From Peptococcus niger (GTDB lineage: Bacteria > Bacillota > Peptococcia > Peptococcales > Peptococcaceae), in the NCBI RefSeq assembly GCF_900101835.1, contig NZ_FNAF01000001.1, positions 266,361-330,360 of the forward strand: a DNA stretch of 64,000 nucleotides, read 5' to 3'. Every line of letters starts with the position of its first letter. Positions within the stretch are counted from its first letter, which is position 1. Positions 35,010-44,328 of this stretch are shown in pieces. The position numbers and the translations under genes are program-made. The notes under the pieces were generated by a model that was not told where the DNA came from, did no database searches, and saw nothing but the letters and a program-made list of their open reading frames with translations.

Positions 35010-35669
35010 TTAATAGATGAGTTGGCGCCCATTCATAATATATTCCAGCATTAAATCCGTGTCCGTAATAAACACGCGACGCCCTTCCGTGACAATGGCA
35101 CCTTGCTCACGAAGTGCCCGCATCATTTTTGAAATGGTGACCTTATGCACACCGAGTTTCTGGGACAAGCGAATAAAGCTGGAGTAATCCGGGCTAACGC
35201 GCCGCCGCCCCTCTTCCGTTAAGTAGGAATTAAAGTACAGAAGCTTGCACAATTGATTGGGAACGCGCCCTTCCTGGCGTGCTGCAAAGAGCCAGCTGAT
35301 TTGCCGCTGTTTTTCAATGCTTACCGCTAATAAGCCTTTTAATAGGTCAGCGTCTTCACTGAAATAGGCCATGGCCACATCCACAGGAATGCGATAAGCA
35401 CACACCGGCTCTGTGGCGATAAAGTTGCATTCACTGACCTGGTCATTTGAAAACATGGCCAAAACCCCAACCAGGGCATCATAAAATGAGCCGAAAGCGG
35501 TTTTAAAGTCAAAGAATACTTCATTGCCGCCTTCCGTCTTTGCGCCACGATAGCACCGTCCTGTTTCCAGATAATAAATATTATCTACCGGTTCGCCTTG
35601 ACGAATGATATAATCGCCACGATAAAAAATAACGCGTTTGACACCACTGCGATTAAGTAAGTCTTCCAT
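35010..35669 (-). CDS. Crp/Fnr-family transcriptional regulator
   Basis: A 219-residue regulator with an N-terminal cyclic-nucleotide-binding fold (about 12-125, RGDYIIRQGEPVDNIYYLETG) and a C-terminal winged helix (about 145-215) with RLSQKLGVHKVTISKMMRAL as recognition region. There is no Fnr-type cysteine cluster at the N-terminus. It follows the nucleotidase gene by 33 bp on the same strand. The aminotransferase gene lies beyond its terminator. Ligand and targets are unknown. Confidence 0.9.
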   Translation of the reverse strand: MEDLLNRSGVKRVIFYRGDYIIRQGEPVDNIYYLETGRCYRGAKTEGGNEVFFDFKTAFGSFYDALVGVLAMFSNDQVSECNFIATEPVCAYRIPVDVAMAYFSEDADLLKGLLAVSIEKQRQISWLFAARQEGRVPNQLCKLLYFNSYLTEEGRRRVSPDYSSFIRLSQKLGVHKVTISKMMRALREQGAIVTEGRRVFITDTDLMLEYIMNGRQLIY

Positions 35670-35702
35670 ACTCTTTTACCTCTTTCATGATTCGTGACAT
35701 GC

Positions 35703-37262
35703 TCAGTACAGTACTTGCAAGTTGTTGCTTTGCTGTGCTTTTATAACCGGATTGTGGACGATATATTCAACAATCAGGTCCGCCATATCCACCTGAATAT
35801 CCTGAACGACCTTCTCTTTGCCGTACATTGGATATTCACCGCCGCCTACAGCCCGATAATTGTTCATAACAATTTTTAGCCGCTGGTCGGCATGCACAGG
35901 TTCACCGTGGTAGAGCAATTGAACAATCCGCTCACCCACCGGTTTACGTATATCCATGGTGTAGTCAATTCCTGAATACATATCGTAATTGTAGTATTGG
36001 ATAAACGGCTTTGCAAAGGCATCGCTAATCCCCAATGAACCGCCTTCATTTATTTTATAAAAAGCTGCACATCTTTCAAGTGCTTTTTTTAAATCTTCAC
36101 CACTAACGTCCAATACGGCAAGCGTATTGGCATAAACATAATTATTGACAATATTGCGCACCGTTACGGTTTCCGGCAAGCCCGAAGATTGGGCATTAAA
36201 AATAGCGGTACAGGAAATATCCACGCCGGACACCTGCATTTGCAGGCGGTTGACAAAGTCAACATAGGGGTGCATATGGCTGCGGGCAAAAATCGGATCG
36301 CGAATCTCCATATCGCCCTCGACCCTACCAATGGGCTGGTCCAGCCACTCTTCTACCTCTTGCGCCAAGGGCCCTATGGCCGCCATAATGTCGGGGTTGG
36401 GCTCCACATGACCGCTGTTTAACAAGCAAGCATCATGACAGGCCACCTGGTAGGAACCGTCTGCTCCCTTTTCCAGGCACAAATGAATGAGCCCCAGCGC
36501 TTCAGCCCGCCAACCGGGCATCACAAAGGGAACATTTTTATAAATTCCGCACATCTGACGGTGTTGATGACCGGTGATCAGGGCATCAATGCCCGGCACT
36601 TCATCCACCAGCGCGCAAGCCACATTTTCCCCTTTTTGTAAGCTGATGGACTCACCGGTTTCTGGATCTCGTTCAAATCCGCCATGATAGGAAACGATAA
36701 CGATATCCGCTTTTTCTCGAATAATCGGCACCCACCGGGCCGCCGTTTCAATCGGGTTGGCAAAGCGCAAGCCCTTAATGTGTGCACTTTTTTCCCAGCG
36801 GGGAACGAACTCGGTCACAAGTCCTAAGACACCGATACGTATACCCTGCCGTTCAATAATGGCATAGGGTTGAAAAGCCGGCTCGCCTGTGCTTTCCTTT
36901 AATATATTTGCACCAAGGATTGGAAAGGTGGCATCGTGCAGGCCTTTATCCATATAGGCTCGGCCAAAGTTAAATTCATGGTTGCCGATAACGCCCACAT
37001 CACAACCCATGCGGTTTAAGCAATCAACCAAGGCATGAGGGCCTTTTTCCGGATAATAGAGGGCAAGGTATTGTGCCAACGCCGATCCTTGAATCAGGTC
37101 GCCATTATCGATATAAATAACATGCTCATGCTGTTGACGCACAGATTCAATAACGCCGGCTGCTTTTGCCAGCCCTAGGTTCGTAGACTTGCTGTTGGCC
37201 AAATAATCCGTCGGACCAATATAGCCATGAACATCACTGGTCGCAAAGACATAAAGATCCAT
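35703..37262 (-). CDS. 5'-nucleotidase / metallophosphoesterase family protein
   Basis: A 519-residue two-domain enzyme. The N-terminal metallophosphatase part begins YVFATSDVHGYIGP (D-x-H motif), with VIGNHEFNFGRAYM, SYHGGFERD and ITGHQHRQMCG as further metal-site motifs. The C-terminal 5'-nucleotidase domain (about 330-490) has the nucleobase-binding NNYRAVGGGEYPMYG. Relatives include 2',3'-cyclic-nucleotide phosphodiesterases. Unlike the usual secreted enzymes it has no signal peptide in the chosen frame (ATG at 37262 after AAGGTGG). It may therefore act in the cytosol. It shares a transcript with the Crp-like regulator. Confidence 0.88.
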   Translation of the reverse strand: MDLYVFATSDVHGYIGPTDYLANSKSTNLGLAKAAGVIESVRQQHEHVIYIDNGDLIQGSALAQYLALYYPEKGPHALVDCLNRMGCDVGVIGNHEFNFGRAYMDKGLHDATFPILGANILKESTGEPAFQPYAIIERQGIRIGVLGLVTEFVPRWEKSAHIKGLRFANPIETAARWVPIIREKADIVIVSYHGGFERDPETGESISLQKGENVACALVDEVPGIDALITGHQHRQMCGIYKNVPFVMPGWRAEALGLIHLCLEKGADGSYQVACHDACLLNSGHVEPNPDIMAAIGPLAQEVEEWLDQPIGRVEGDMEIRDPIFARSHMHPYVDFVNRLQMQVSGVDISCTAIFNAQSSGLPETVTVRNIVNNYVYANTLAVLDVSGEDLKKALERCAAFYKINEGGSLGISDAFAKPFIQYYNYDMYSGIDYTMDIRKPVGERIVQLLYHGEPVHADQRLKIVMNNYRAVGGGEYPMYGKEKVVQDIQVDMADLIVEYIVHNPVIKAQQSNNLQVLY

Positions 37263-37320
37263 ACACACCACCTTCTTGCAAAAGAATATCATATTAAAGT
37301 CCCTTAAACAACAAAAGATG

Positions 37321-37361
37321 GTTGAAATTCAAAAGTAAATGTTGAAATTCAAAAAGTAAAT
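37321..37361. repeat. Tandem pair of a 20-21 bp repeat after dnaB
   Basis: GTTGAAATTCAAAAGTAAAT at 37321-37340 is followed at once by the same sequence with one extra A (37341-37361). The second copy ends on the first base of the dnaB stop codon. Confidence 0.9.
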
Positions 37362-38722
37362 TATGAAAGGTCCCTTGGCGGTTCTGCGTATTGTGCCAGA
37401 TTACCAAACTTGGTGAATTCCTTTTGAAAAGACAGGGCTACAGAGCCGGTTGCGCCATTTCTATGTTTGGCGATGATGATGTCTGCAATGCCTTGTCTTT
37501 CCGTTTCTTCAGGGAAATAATACTCTTCCCGGTAGATGAAGAGCACCAGGTCAGCATCTTGCTCCAAAGAACCGGATTCCCGTAAATGAGATAAGGCCGG
37601 GCGTTTATCCTGTGTGGCCTCTACAGAACGGGAAAGCTGGGATAGGGCGATCACCGGGACATCCAGCTCGCGGGCTAAGGCTTTTAGCGAACGGGATATC
37701 TCAGAAACTTCCTGCTGTCGGTTTTCGCTTTTACCGCTACCGCCCATCAGTTGCAGATAGTCAATGATGATCAGGCCCAAATCCGGGTGTTCCGCCTGTA
37801 ACCGCCGGGCCTTGGCCCGCAATTCACGGATGCTGATGGCCGGTGTATCATCAATATAAATCGGCGCTTCAGCCAGGGGGCCTATGGCCGCCACCAAGGG
37901 CGCCCAGTCTTCTTCCGGCAATGAGCCAGTGCGCAAGTAAGATTGGTCCACCTGGGCGGTGGCTGAAATCAAGCGCTGAACCAATTGCTCTTTACTCATT
38001 TCCAAAGAAAAGATCGCCACCGGCACCCCCTTATCGCCCATGGCCGCATTTGACGCCATGTTCAAACAAAGGGCAGTTTTCCCCATGGCTGGCCGGGCTG
38101 CAATGATGATAAAATCACTCTTCTGCCAGCCGGATGTAATATGGTCTAAGTCTACGAAGCCTGAAGGGGTACCCGTCAAATCACCGGTCTGTTGGGAAAG
38201 TTTTTCCAACCGCTCCAAATTGGCATCGACAATTTCGCCAACCGGCACCAAACCGCCACGCGCCCGGTCCTGTGAAATATCCAGCACCAATTTTTCCGCT
38301 TCATCCAAAATTTCTTCCACCGGGTCTGCGTCCTCAAAGGACCGATCCGAAATGTGCCCGGTGGCATGGATCAATTTGCGCAAAACGCTTTTTTCACGAA
38401 TAATTTTCGCGTAATGCGCACAGTTGTAAACAGAACCGATGGCACCAGCGACTTGTGCCACTCGCTTTAAACCGCCGGCTTTTTCCAGCAAGTTCATTTT
38501 ACGAAGCCGTTCGGTAACGGTGATCAAGTCAATGGGCTCTGCGGCTTCATTCATCTCCACCATGACCCGAAACATAATACCGTTTTCAGGAAGGTAAAAA
38601 TCCTCTTCTTTAATCAATTGCACAACTTCATGAATGCTGTCGCGCTCTCGAAACATCGCAGCCAATACGGCACTTTCCGCTTCTTCACTGTGTGGCGGCA
38701 AATTTTGCGCCCATTCGCTCAT
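37361..38722 (-). CDS. dnaB: Replicative DNA helicase DnaB
   Basis: A 453-residue hexameric helicase of the replication fork (DnaC in Bacillus naming). The N-terminal DnaB-N domain covers about 10-112 (PPHSEEAESAVLAAM). The RecA-like core has Walker A ARPAMGKTALCLNMA, Walker B LIIIDYLQLMGG and the arginine-finger region LSQLSRSVEATQDKRP. There is no intein. The ATG at 38722 follows GGAGGGAAAG with good spacing; the longer frame runs through the promoter. Confidence 0.96.
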   Translation of the reverse strand: MSEWAQNLPPHSEEAESAVLAAMFRERDSIHEVVQLIKEEDFYLPENGIMFRVMVEMNEAAEPIDLITVTERLRKMNLLEKAGGLKRVAQVAGAIGSVYNCAHYAKIIREKSVLRKLIHATGHISDRSFEDADPVEEILDEAEKLVLDISQDRARGGLVPVGEIVDANLERLEKLSQQTGDLTGTPSGFVDLDHITSGWQKSDFIIIAARPAMGKTALCLNMASNAAMGDKGVPVAIFSLEMSKEQLVQRLISATAQVDQSYLRTGSLPEEDWAPLVAAIGPLAEAPIYIDDTPAISIRELRAKARRLQAEHPDLGLIIIDYLQLMGGSGKSENRQQEVSEISRSLKALARELDVPVIALSQLSRSVEATQDKRPALSHLRESGSLEQDADLVLFIYREEYYFPEETERQGIADIIIAKHRNGATGSVALSFQKEFTKFGNLAQYAEPPRDLS

Positions 38723-38747
38723 AACTTTCCCTCCTTCAGCTACAGTT

Positions 38748-38756
38748 ATTATACCA
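38748..38756 (-). promoter_or_regulatory. Extended -10 promoter of dnaB
   Basis: TGGTATAAT on the minus strand, 25 bp before the dnaB ATG. The -35 region is weak, as expected for extended -10 promoters. Confidence 0.55.
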
Positions 38757-38814
38757 TACCCGGTCGACCTTTTGATGGATAAAAGAATGACCTCTGTTGA
38801 AATCGCACGGCTTG

Positions 38815-38823
38815 TGCTACAAT
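38815..38823 (+). promoter_or_regulatory. Extended -10 promoter of the VOC-guaB unit
   Basis: TGCTACAAT on the plus strand, 28 bp before the VOC gene start, with TGTTGA at a 17-bp spacing as weak -35. It is back to back with the dnaB promoter. Confidence 0.5.
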
Positions 38824-38851
38824 TAGGAAAACCACTATGAGGAGGGCACTT

Positions 38852-39235
38852 ATGCAATTTCGTTTTTTACACAACAACATCAATGTCACCGATTTGGAAA
38901 ATTCGATGGCCTTCTACGAAACAACCCTGGGCCTTAAAGAGGTCCGCCGGATCAATTCTGATGACGGAAGTTTTACCATTGTTTATTTGGGCGATGGTGA
39001 AAGTCGCCACCAGCTTGAGTTAACATGGCTGCGGGACCACCCGGGTCCTTATGACTTAGGCGAAAATGAATTTCACTTGGCCTTTGAAGTAGACGATTTT
39101 GCTCGAGCTTACGTTTTACACAAGCAGCTGGATTGCATCGTTTTTGAAAATCCTGCCATGGGCATTTATTTCATTGCCGACCCGGACGGTTATTGGATCG
39201 AAATTTTACCGGAAAATCACGGTGTTGAACTTTAA
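38852..39235 (+). CDS. Glyoxalase-I-like VOC-family protein
   Basis: A 127-residue protein of the vicinal oxygen chelate fold, two beta-alpha-beta modules. Metal ligands typical of glyoxalase I can be placed at FLHNNINV (His), HQLELT (Glu), NEFHLAFEV (His) and GYWIEIL (Glu). It may detoxify methylglyoxal as a thiol adduct, or act on another small molecule. The ATG at 38852 has GAGGAGGG upstream. The IMP dehydrogenase gene follows 20 bp later. Confidence 0.85.
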   Translation: MQFRFLHNNINVTDLENSMAFYETTLGLKEVRRINSDDGSFTIVYLGDGESRHQLELTWLRDHPGPYDLGENEFHLAFEVDDFARAYVLHKQLDCIVFENPAMGIYFIADPDGYWIEILPENHGVEL

Positions 39236-39255
39236 TTTTGAAAGGAGCGCATGAT

Positions 39256-40770
39256 ATGGCTTTTATTTACGATGAACCGTCTCATACTTTCAGTGAGTAC
39301 TTACTCTTGCCCGGTTATACTTCAGCTGAACACATTCCAAATCAAGTATCCCTTAAAGCACCCCTGTGCCGTTTTAAAAAGGGCGACACCCCTAGACTGT
39401 CCGTCAATATTCCGCTGACATCTGCTGTAATGCAGGCGGTTTCAAACGATACCCTGGCCATCGCCCTGGCTCAAGAAGGGGGCATTTCTTTTATCTTCGG
39501 CTCCCAGTCTATTGAAAATCAGGCTGACATGGTCCGCCGGGTGAAGAAACATAAAGCCGGCTTCGTCACCAGCGATTCCAATTTGCGCCCGGAAGACACG
39601 CTGGCCCATGTGCTCTCCTTGCGGCAAAAAACCGGTCATTCAACCATGGCCGTAACCGATGACGGGGGACCGAACGGCAAGCTCCTGGGAATCGTAACCA
39701 GTCGTGACTACCGCCTTTCACGCACACCGCGCGATATGCAGGTCAAGGACTTCATGACCCCTTTTAAAGACTTAATCGTTGGCCGGGAAGATACAACGCT
39801 TCCGATGGCAAACGATTTGATTTGGAAACATAAATTAAACCAGCTGCCGATTATCGATAAAGACGGCCACCTCCTCTATTTGATTTTCCGTAAGGACTAT
39901 GACACCAACAAGGATAATCCTTTAGAGCTTTTAGACGACCGTAAGCGCTATATTTGCGGCGCCGGTATCAACACCCGTGATTACGAAGACCGTATTCCGG
40001 CCTTGGTTGAAGCCGGAGCAGATGCGCTGGTCATCGACTCCTCTGAAGGGTTCAGCGAATGGCAGGCGCGTACGCTCCAATGGGCACGTGAACACTATGG
40101 GAACGATGTCATCATCGGTGCCGGCAATGTTGTTGACGCTGAAGGCTTTCGCTTCCTGGCAGATGCCGGCGCCGACTTTGTCAAAGTCGGGATTGGCGGC
40201 GGTTCCATCTGCATTACCCGGGAGCAAAAGGGCATTGGCCGGGGGCAAGCAACGGCGGTCATTGAGGTGGCAGAGGCGCGTCAAAAATACTACGAAGAAA
40301 CGGGCATTTACATCCCCATTTGCTCAGATGGCGGAATTGTTTACGATTACCACATCACCCTGGCCTTGGCCATGGGCGCAGACTTCGTCATGTTGGGACG
40401 TTACTTTGCCCGCTTTGACGAAAGCCCGTCAAATAAGGTGCACATCGGCAACAGCTATATGAAAGAATATTGGGGAGAAGGGTCTGCCCGTGCGCGCAAT
40501 TGGCAGCGCTACGACATGGGCGGCGACGGCAAGCTTTCATTCGAAGAAGGGGTTGACTCCTACGTTCCCTATGCCGGTGCCCTAAAAGATAATGTCCAGC
40601 TTTCCTTAAGCAAAATTCGCTCAACCATGTGCAATTGCGGCGCCATGTCCATTCAGGAATTACAGGACAAGGCCAAATTAACCTTGGTGAGCGCCACCTC
40701 TATCGTTGAAGGCGGCGCCCATGACGTCACCCTCCGCAATACAGACATGGATGGGTCTAACCACTTATAA
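39256..40770 (+). CDS. guaB: Inosine-5'-monophosphate dehydrogenase
   Basis: A 504-residue enzyme converting IMP to XMP on the way to GMP. Two CBS domains (about 95-225) are inserted in the barrel, with [14 protein letters not shown]. The catalytic loop is [18 protein letters not shown], which carries the active Cys, and [20 protein letters not shown] follows. The loop reads [12 protein letters not shown] rather than the common GIGPGSICTTR. The N-terminus [20 protein letters not shown] is also the variant form. ATG at 39256 has GGAG 8 nt upstream. Assignment is strong. Confidence 0.92.
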   Translation: MAFIYDEPSHTFSEYLLLPGYTSAEHIPNQVSLKAPLCRFKKGDTPRLSVNIPLTSAVMQAVSNDTLAIALAQEGGISFIFGSQSIENQADMVRRVKKHKAGFVTSDSNLRPEDTLAHVLSLRQKTGHSTMAVTDDGGPNGKLLGIVTSRDYRLSRTPRDMQVKDFMTPFKDLIVGREDTTLPMANDLIWKHKLNQLPIIDKDGHLLYLIFRKDYDTNKDNPLELLDDRKRYICGAGINTRDYEDRIPALVEAGADALVIDSSEGFSEWQARTLQWAREHYGNDVIIGAGNVVDAEGFRFLADAGADFVKVGIGGGSICITREQKGIGRGQATAVIEVAEARQKYYEETGIYIPICSDGGIVYDYHITLALAMGADFVMLGRYFARFDESPSNKVHIGNSYMKEYWGEGSARARNWQRYDMGGDGKLSFEEGVDSYVPYAGALKDNVQLSLSKIRSTMCNCGAMSIQELQDKAKLTLVSATSIVEGGAHDVTLRNTDMDGSNHL

Positions 40771-40791
40771 TCACTAGCCGCTCCATAATCT

Positions 40792-40832
40792 AAAATAGGC
40801 TTTGCGTGAAATCATCACGCAAAGCCTATTTT
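40792..40832. terminator. Bidirectional terminator between guaB and the ASST-like gene
   Basis: An 18-bp perfect stem (40792-40809 with 40815-40832) around a 5-nt loop, with T-rich ends on both strands, between two convergent genes. Confidence 0.9.
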
Positions 40833-40857
40833 TATGAGCTTAACCGCTTAAAATGAC

Positions 40858-42594
40858 TTAACCCTTACCCGGTGCCTCCGCATATAGGTCAATCGGCCTA
40901 TCGTGGAGCAGGGTGCCGTCAACCCATAACGCCAGGGTCCAGCGGCCGGTTTTGTCTGCCAGGGGCACCCGCCAAATAATAGGGCGTTCAATCCCTTCAT
41001 TCACGCTGTAGCGCCATTCGCTGCCATAAGGACGGCGATTGGTTGGCAGGTAATACCACTCTGTGTGGTCCTCTTGTGCCAATCGCAAGGCCACCGCCTC
41101 GCCTTGGTAAAAGCTGGCCTTAACATATAGGGCATCTCCGTATTGAAAAATCGTCCCATGACAGTCATCCAAGCCTTCTTCCTCAGCGCTGACCGGCAGG
41201 GCAACATCCACCTGAAGTGGCATTTGCCAGCTACCGAGTATGCCCACGGCCTCTTCATTCAGGGCTTTTAAGGTCATCGGTGCAAAGAGGCGCAGGTCAG
41301 CAGCGGCCTCTGCCAAGCTATATTCCAGCAGGACCTTTCCATCCGGCCTCATCAGGCAACCTTCACTGGTAACGGCTGCCTTCTCCATGGCCCGATAAAT
41401 GGCCGGCGGATGATTGTCTTTTGCAACAGCCCCCAGGTGGACCAGAAAAGCGTCATCCACCGGGCGCAAACGGTTGAGAACCGGAGAACTGTTCTGACCC
41501 TGCCAAAGGGACTGACAGGTCAAGCCTGTGCAAAGACGCACCTCCGGCAAGCCCTGCCCCTCCGCCAAACGATGGGACAGCAAGTGTACCGTTCCGCTGG
41601 GCACCGGAAGCAAGGCCGCCGGGTCATATTCGTCGGCCGGGTAGGTTACCTGACAAAAAGCTGGCTCCGGAAAGGTCCCCTGTAACCGGCGCTCAGCAAA
41701 AATTTGCCGGCAAGCAGCGGTGACCGGATCCAGCACAAAACTCATGCCCAAGGCGGCTGCACTCACCCAGATGTAGCCCTCCTCCGGGTCTTCATAAAGA
41801 GAGGTCAATTGAACCGGGTCACTGCCGCTTTGTCCGGTACGCTGCGACAATTGACGCAGCTGGTCGTCCGGTTGCCAAAAAATCTGCGCATGACCATCCG
41901 GCAAAAGTTTCCAAAGCGTATTGCGGACCGTTCCTTGGCCCGGGTCGCCGCCGATGACCAATAAGCTGCCATCCGCTATTTCAAGTAAATCATCAGAAAA
42001 GCCGGCGCCAAACCGCCATTCTCGGTAAAGGTATCCCAACGGATCTATTTCCCAGATGGCGGTCCCCGCATGCGGCGGTGCCGGATTGAGCGGGGCCCCG
42101 GTCAAAAAATGCCCCCGCCGGTTGATGGCCAGGACATGGCTGCAGGGATCTGTGAGGCACCACCGCAGACGCCCTGCTGCATCATAAGCCAGCGGACCTT
42201 TTTCACCGTCTGCGAAGACAACCCCAAAAAAGTCAGCCCTGTCACCATCACAGGAAAATGCCGGGCCCTGGATTGACGGCGTCTCAGCGAACAACACGGT
42301 GCGGTCACCTGCTCCGTCATGAAGGACAACCGGCGTTCTTTCACCGGCAGGCAGCCCCCAGACCCCAATCAAATGCCGTTTAGCCCTAGGCGTCTGCCGG
42401 CATAAACCGGCCACTTCAAGGGTAAAGGACCGGGGCCAATCCGTATGAAAGCAGACCACCGCCGATAAGGGGGCCCGCCCAAAGGGGTCCATCACCAGGC
42501 AGGGGTCCTCAAACGAATGGGCGGCGGCCAGCTGCATCAGCCGGTCTCGCTGAGCCGCTTGGGTGGCCCAGGGAGACGGCGTATAGCGCGCCAT
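40858..42594 (-). CDS. Arylsulfotransferase-like beta-propeller protein, probably catalytically degenerate
   Basis: A 578-residue protein resembling aryl-sulfate sulfotransferases (ASST). The N-terminal part (about 30-95) looks like the ASST N-domain, with MDPFGRAPLSAVVCFHTDWP and GVWGLPAGERTPVVL. Propeller-like blades follow, such as LAYDAAGRLRWCL, AIWEIDPLGYLYREW and LLEIADGSLLVIGGD. Secreted ASSTs use conserved His and Arg residues in these blades; here the matching places seem to read FSDD, QLTS and SAAA instead. There is no signal peptide, whereas ASSTs are periplasmic. It starts 2 bp after the DUF3783 gene, so the pair is co-translated. Homology is moderate, function unknown. Confidence 0.6.
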   Translation of the reverse strand: MARYTPSPWATQAAQRDRLMQLAAAHSFEDPCLVMDPFGRAPLSAVVCFHTDWPRSFTLEVAGLCRQTPRAKRHLIGVWGLPAGERTPVVLHDGAGDRTVLFAETPSIQGPAFSCDGDRADFFGVVFADGEKGPLAYDAAGRLRWCLTDPCSHVLAINRRGHFLTGAPLNPAPPHAGTAIWEIDPLGYLYREWRFGAGFSDDLLEIADGSLLVIGGDPGQGTVRNTLWKLLPDGHAQIFWQPDDQLRQLSQRTGQSGSDPVQLTSLYEDPEEGYIWVSAAALGMSFVLDPVTAACRQIFAERRLQGTFPEPAFCQVTYPADEYDPAALLPVPSGTVHLLSHRLAEGQGLPEVRLCTGLTCQSLWQGQNSSPVLNRLRPVDDAFLVHLGAVAKDNHPPAIYRAMEKAAVTSEGCLMRPDGKVLLEYSLAEAAADLRLFAPMTLKALNEEAVGILGSWQMPLQVDVALPVSAEEEGLDDCHGTIFQYGDALYVKASFYQGEAVALRLAQEDHTEWYYLPTNRRPYGSEWRYSVNEGIERPIIWRVPLADKTGRWTLALWVDGTLLHDRPIDLYAEAPGKG

Positions 42595-42596
42595 CT

Positions 42597-43163
42597 TTAC
42601 GCCTGTCCAATCAAATTTAAGACACTCATATTAAAATTTTTTAAGATGGCTTCCGCTTCATCAGGCGTCATATCGCCGGTCTTTGCCCGTTGTAAGGCAT
42701 CTTCGGCTTCTTGATAAACCGCTTGAAAGGCCTGCCAGGAGGCCGCATCATAATCTTTTTCCTCAAAAGCGGTGGTCCCTTTCATGAGCCGCTGAAGTTT
42801 GACCAGTGCCCGAACCTCCCGGTCTTCTTCTTGGATGTGGCGGACCAGGTCTCCCAGCAAATAGGTCCGATTATTATCAGTCACCATGGCCTTATAGGGC
42901 AGGTCAATTTCTCGGTCACGCAAGCCGGCCAGGAGTTGATCCAGCAGGGGGTCATCCAGGTCCATCAACATAAAGGGAACATCCGGCGCATCATCAGGCT
43001 CTTTGTTCAATTGCCCCTGGCCGTTGTCCAATATTTCCTGCACCGTTAACAATAAATCGCCGGGGCTCAACTGCCGCCAGGGTTCATTTAAACCGTTCAA
43101 TACATTCATCAATTGCACCCGATCCTTATCTGATAGGGCGTCCATATTATACATCCAGATCAT
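42597..43163 (-). CDS. DUF3783-like protein with a FIVAR-type C-terminus
   Basis: A 188-residue protein. The middle (about 62-118) resembles DUF3783, with PFMLMDLDDPLLDQLLAGL and LPYKAMVTDNNRTYLLGDL. The C-terminal helical part (about 120-185) looks like a FIVAR module: a Lxx...Y..ASWQAFQ...EAEDAL pattern. The N-terminal 60 residues are acidic and unassigned. The start is ATG at 43163 behind AAGGAGG (short 4-nt spacing); ATG codons at 43154 and 43145 are alternatives. It is tightly coupled to the ASST-like gene. No established function. Confidence 0.65.
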   Translation of the reverse strand: MIWMYNMDALSDKDRVQLMNVLNGLNEPWRQLSPGDLLLTVQEILDNGQGQLNKEPDDAPDVPFMLMDLDDPLLDQLLAGLRDREIDLPYKAMVTDNNRTYLLGDLVRHIQEEDREVRALVKLQRLMKGTTAFEEKDYDAASWQAFQAVYQEAEDALQRAKTGDMTPDEAEAILKNFNMSVLNLIGQA

Positions 43164-43242
43164 ATATCCTCCTTGGGTTCAGCTGTAAGTTGCTATGTCC
43201 TCTATTGTGATTATCGCAGGCAGTGGAGCCTACCGCACCGCC

Positions 43243-43923
43243 TCAAGCGTCACGGCTGACAAAAAGCCAGGCATCGCCGCGCATCAGCTCAATGCTGGCA
43301 TAGGGCTCAGAAAATTCATTGCTGATTAAGAGGCTTTGGCCAAAAGGGACATCCGCCCCTTCCAGCGGATAATATAAGCCCGACAGGCTCAAGCCTATCC
43401 CTGCATCATCTGTCGGTACCAGGCTCAGGCGGTGGTCCGAAGCGGGCACCCGGTAGTGTCCCGGCGAAATATAGCGCATGGCATTGACCGCATCCCACAT
43501 CACAATGGGCTTGTTCCGTCGGCCAAAGCCGGTCAGCAAAAAGCCGTTGCCGGCACTATGGTCCCAACGGCTGCCCGTACCGCCCAACAGCACCACTTCT
43601 TCATAGTCATGGTCAAAGAGCCATTCGAGCGCCACTTGGGTATCCGTGTAATCCTTTTCTGTCGGCAAAACCACCGTTTGACAATGTGATTTCTGCAGCT
43701 CCGCATAAATATCCGGCGCCAGTGAATCCATATCGCCGATGATCAGGTCGGGAAAAATTCCCATACGAAACAAGCAGGCCGCACCGCTGTCAGCACAAAG
43801 GGTAAAATGACAGCATTGGCGGGCCTGGTCAATAAGCGGTGGCGACGGTGGCCTTCCACCGGTAATCAGCAAGCCCCGCCGAGTCACCTCAGGGTTTAAT
43901 AGGGTTTCTGTCAGCTGGATCAT
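43243..43923 (-). CDS. thiN: Thiamine pyrophosphokinase
   Basis: A 226-residue cytosolic enzyme transferring pyrophosphate from ATP to thiamine. Signature acidic motifs are LIIGDMDSL, PTEKDYTDTQVALEW and GGTGSRWDHSAGN. The C-terminal thiamine-binding beta part contains GLYYPLEGADVPFG and ISNEFSEPYASIEL. No TPP riboswitch is visible upstream. Its start overlaps the stop of the secreted-protein gene by 4 nt. Confidence 0.93.
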   Translation of the reverse strand: MIQLTETLLNPEVTRRGLLITGGRPPSPPLIDQARQCCHFTLCADSGAACLFRMGIFPDLIIGDMDSLAPDIYAELQKSHCQTVVLPTEKDYTDTQVALEWLFDHDYEEVVLLGGTGSRWDHSAGNGFLLTGFGRRNKPIVMWDAVNAMRYISPGHYRVPASDHRLSLVPTDDAGIGLSLSGLYYPLEGADVPFGQSLLISNEFSEPYASIELMRGDAWLFVSRDA

Positions 43924-44309
43924 TTGCGTACCATTTTTACATCAATTACGCCTTTGCCGTAATCGACGATCAGCCCCTTATAAGGTCCTTCTACCGCATC
44001 TAAATCATAAATCAAGTGTCGGCGGAAGACCGCCATCCGGTCGCGGGAAGAAATTTCAGCCACGATGGCCGTATGCGGACCAAGGGGCAGGTCGGTCAAG
44101 AGAAAGGTCGCTTCCTGACCGGGGTCAAGCCCTTTTTGCTCCAATAAATGAGCTGCCGTATCGGTGCCCAGGTAGACATCCAGGCTTTCTTCTGTGGCGT
44201 TGATCAGGGTCAGCGTCATCGATTCTTTTGCTGCCTTGACCTGGCGGCCTCCCAAACCGATGACCGCCAATGCCAGCAGGGCAAGCCGTATCAATCGTTT
44301 ACTGTTCAT
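43920..44309 (-). CDS. Unknown small secreted protein
   Basis: A 129-residue protein with an N-terminal signal peptide (SKRLIRLALLALAVIGLGG, likely cut after VKA near residue 26). The mature part is beta-rich, with MTLTLINATEESLDVYLGTD and a GPHTAIVAEI strand, and could be an immunoglobulin-like or transthyretin-like fold, but no family is recognised. The ATG is the one 7 nt after AGGAGG. Its stop overlaps thiN (ATGA). Confidence 0.65.
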   Translation of the reverse strand: MNSKRLIRLALLALAVIGLGGRQVKAAKESMTLTLINATEESLDVYLGTDTAAHLLEQKGLDPGQEATFLLTDLPLGPHTAIVAEISSRDRMAVFRRHLIYDLDAVEGPYKGLIVDYGKGVIDVKMVRK

Positions 44310-44328
44310 ACGCATTCCTCCTAACTGA

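Noticed and set aside
37321..37361. Possible CRISPR-like repeats
   Set aside because: Only two directly adjacent copies without spacers and no cas genes.
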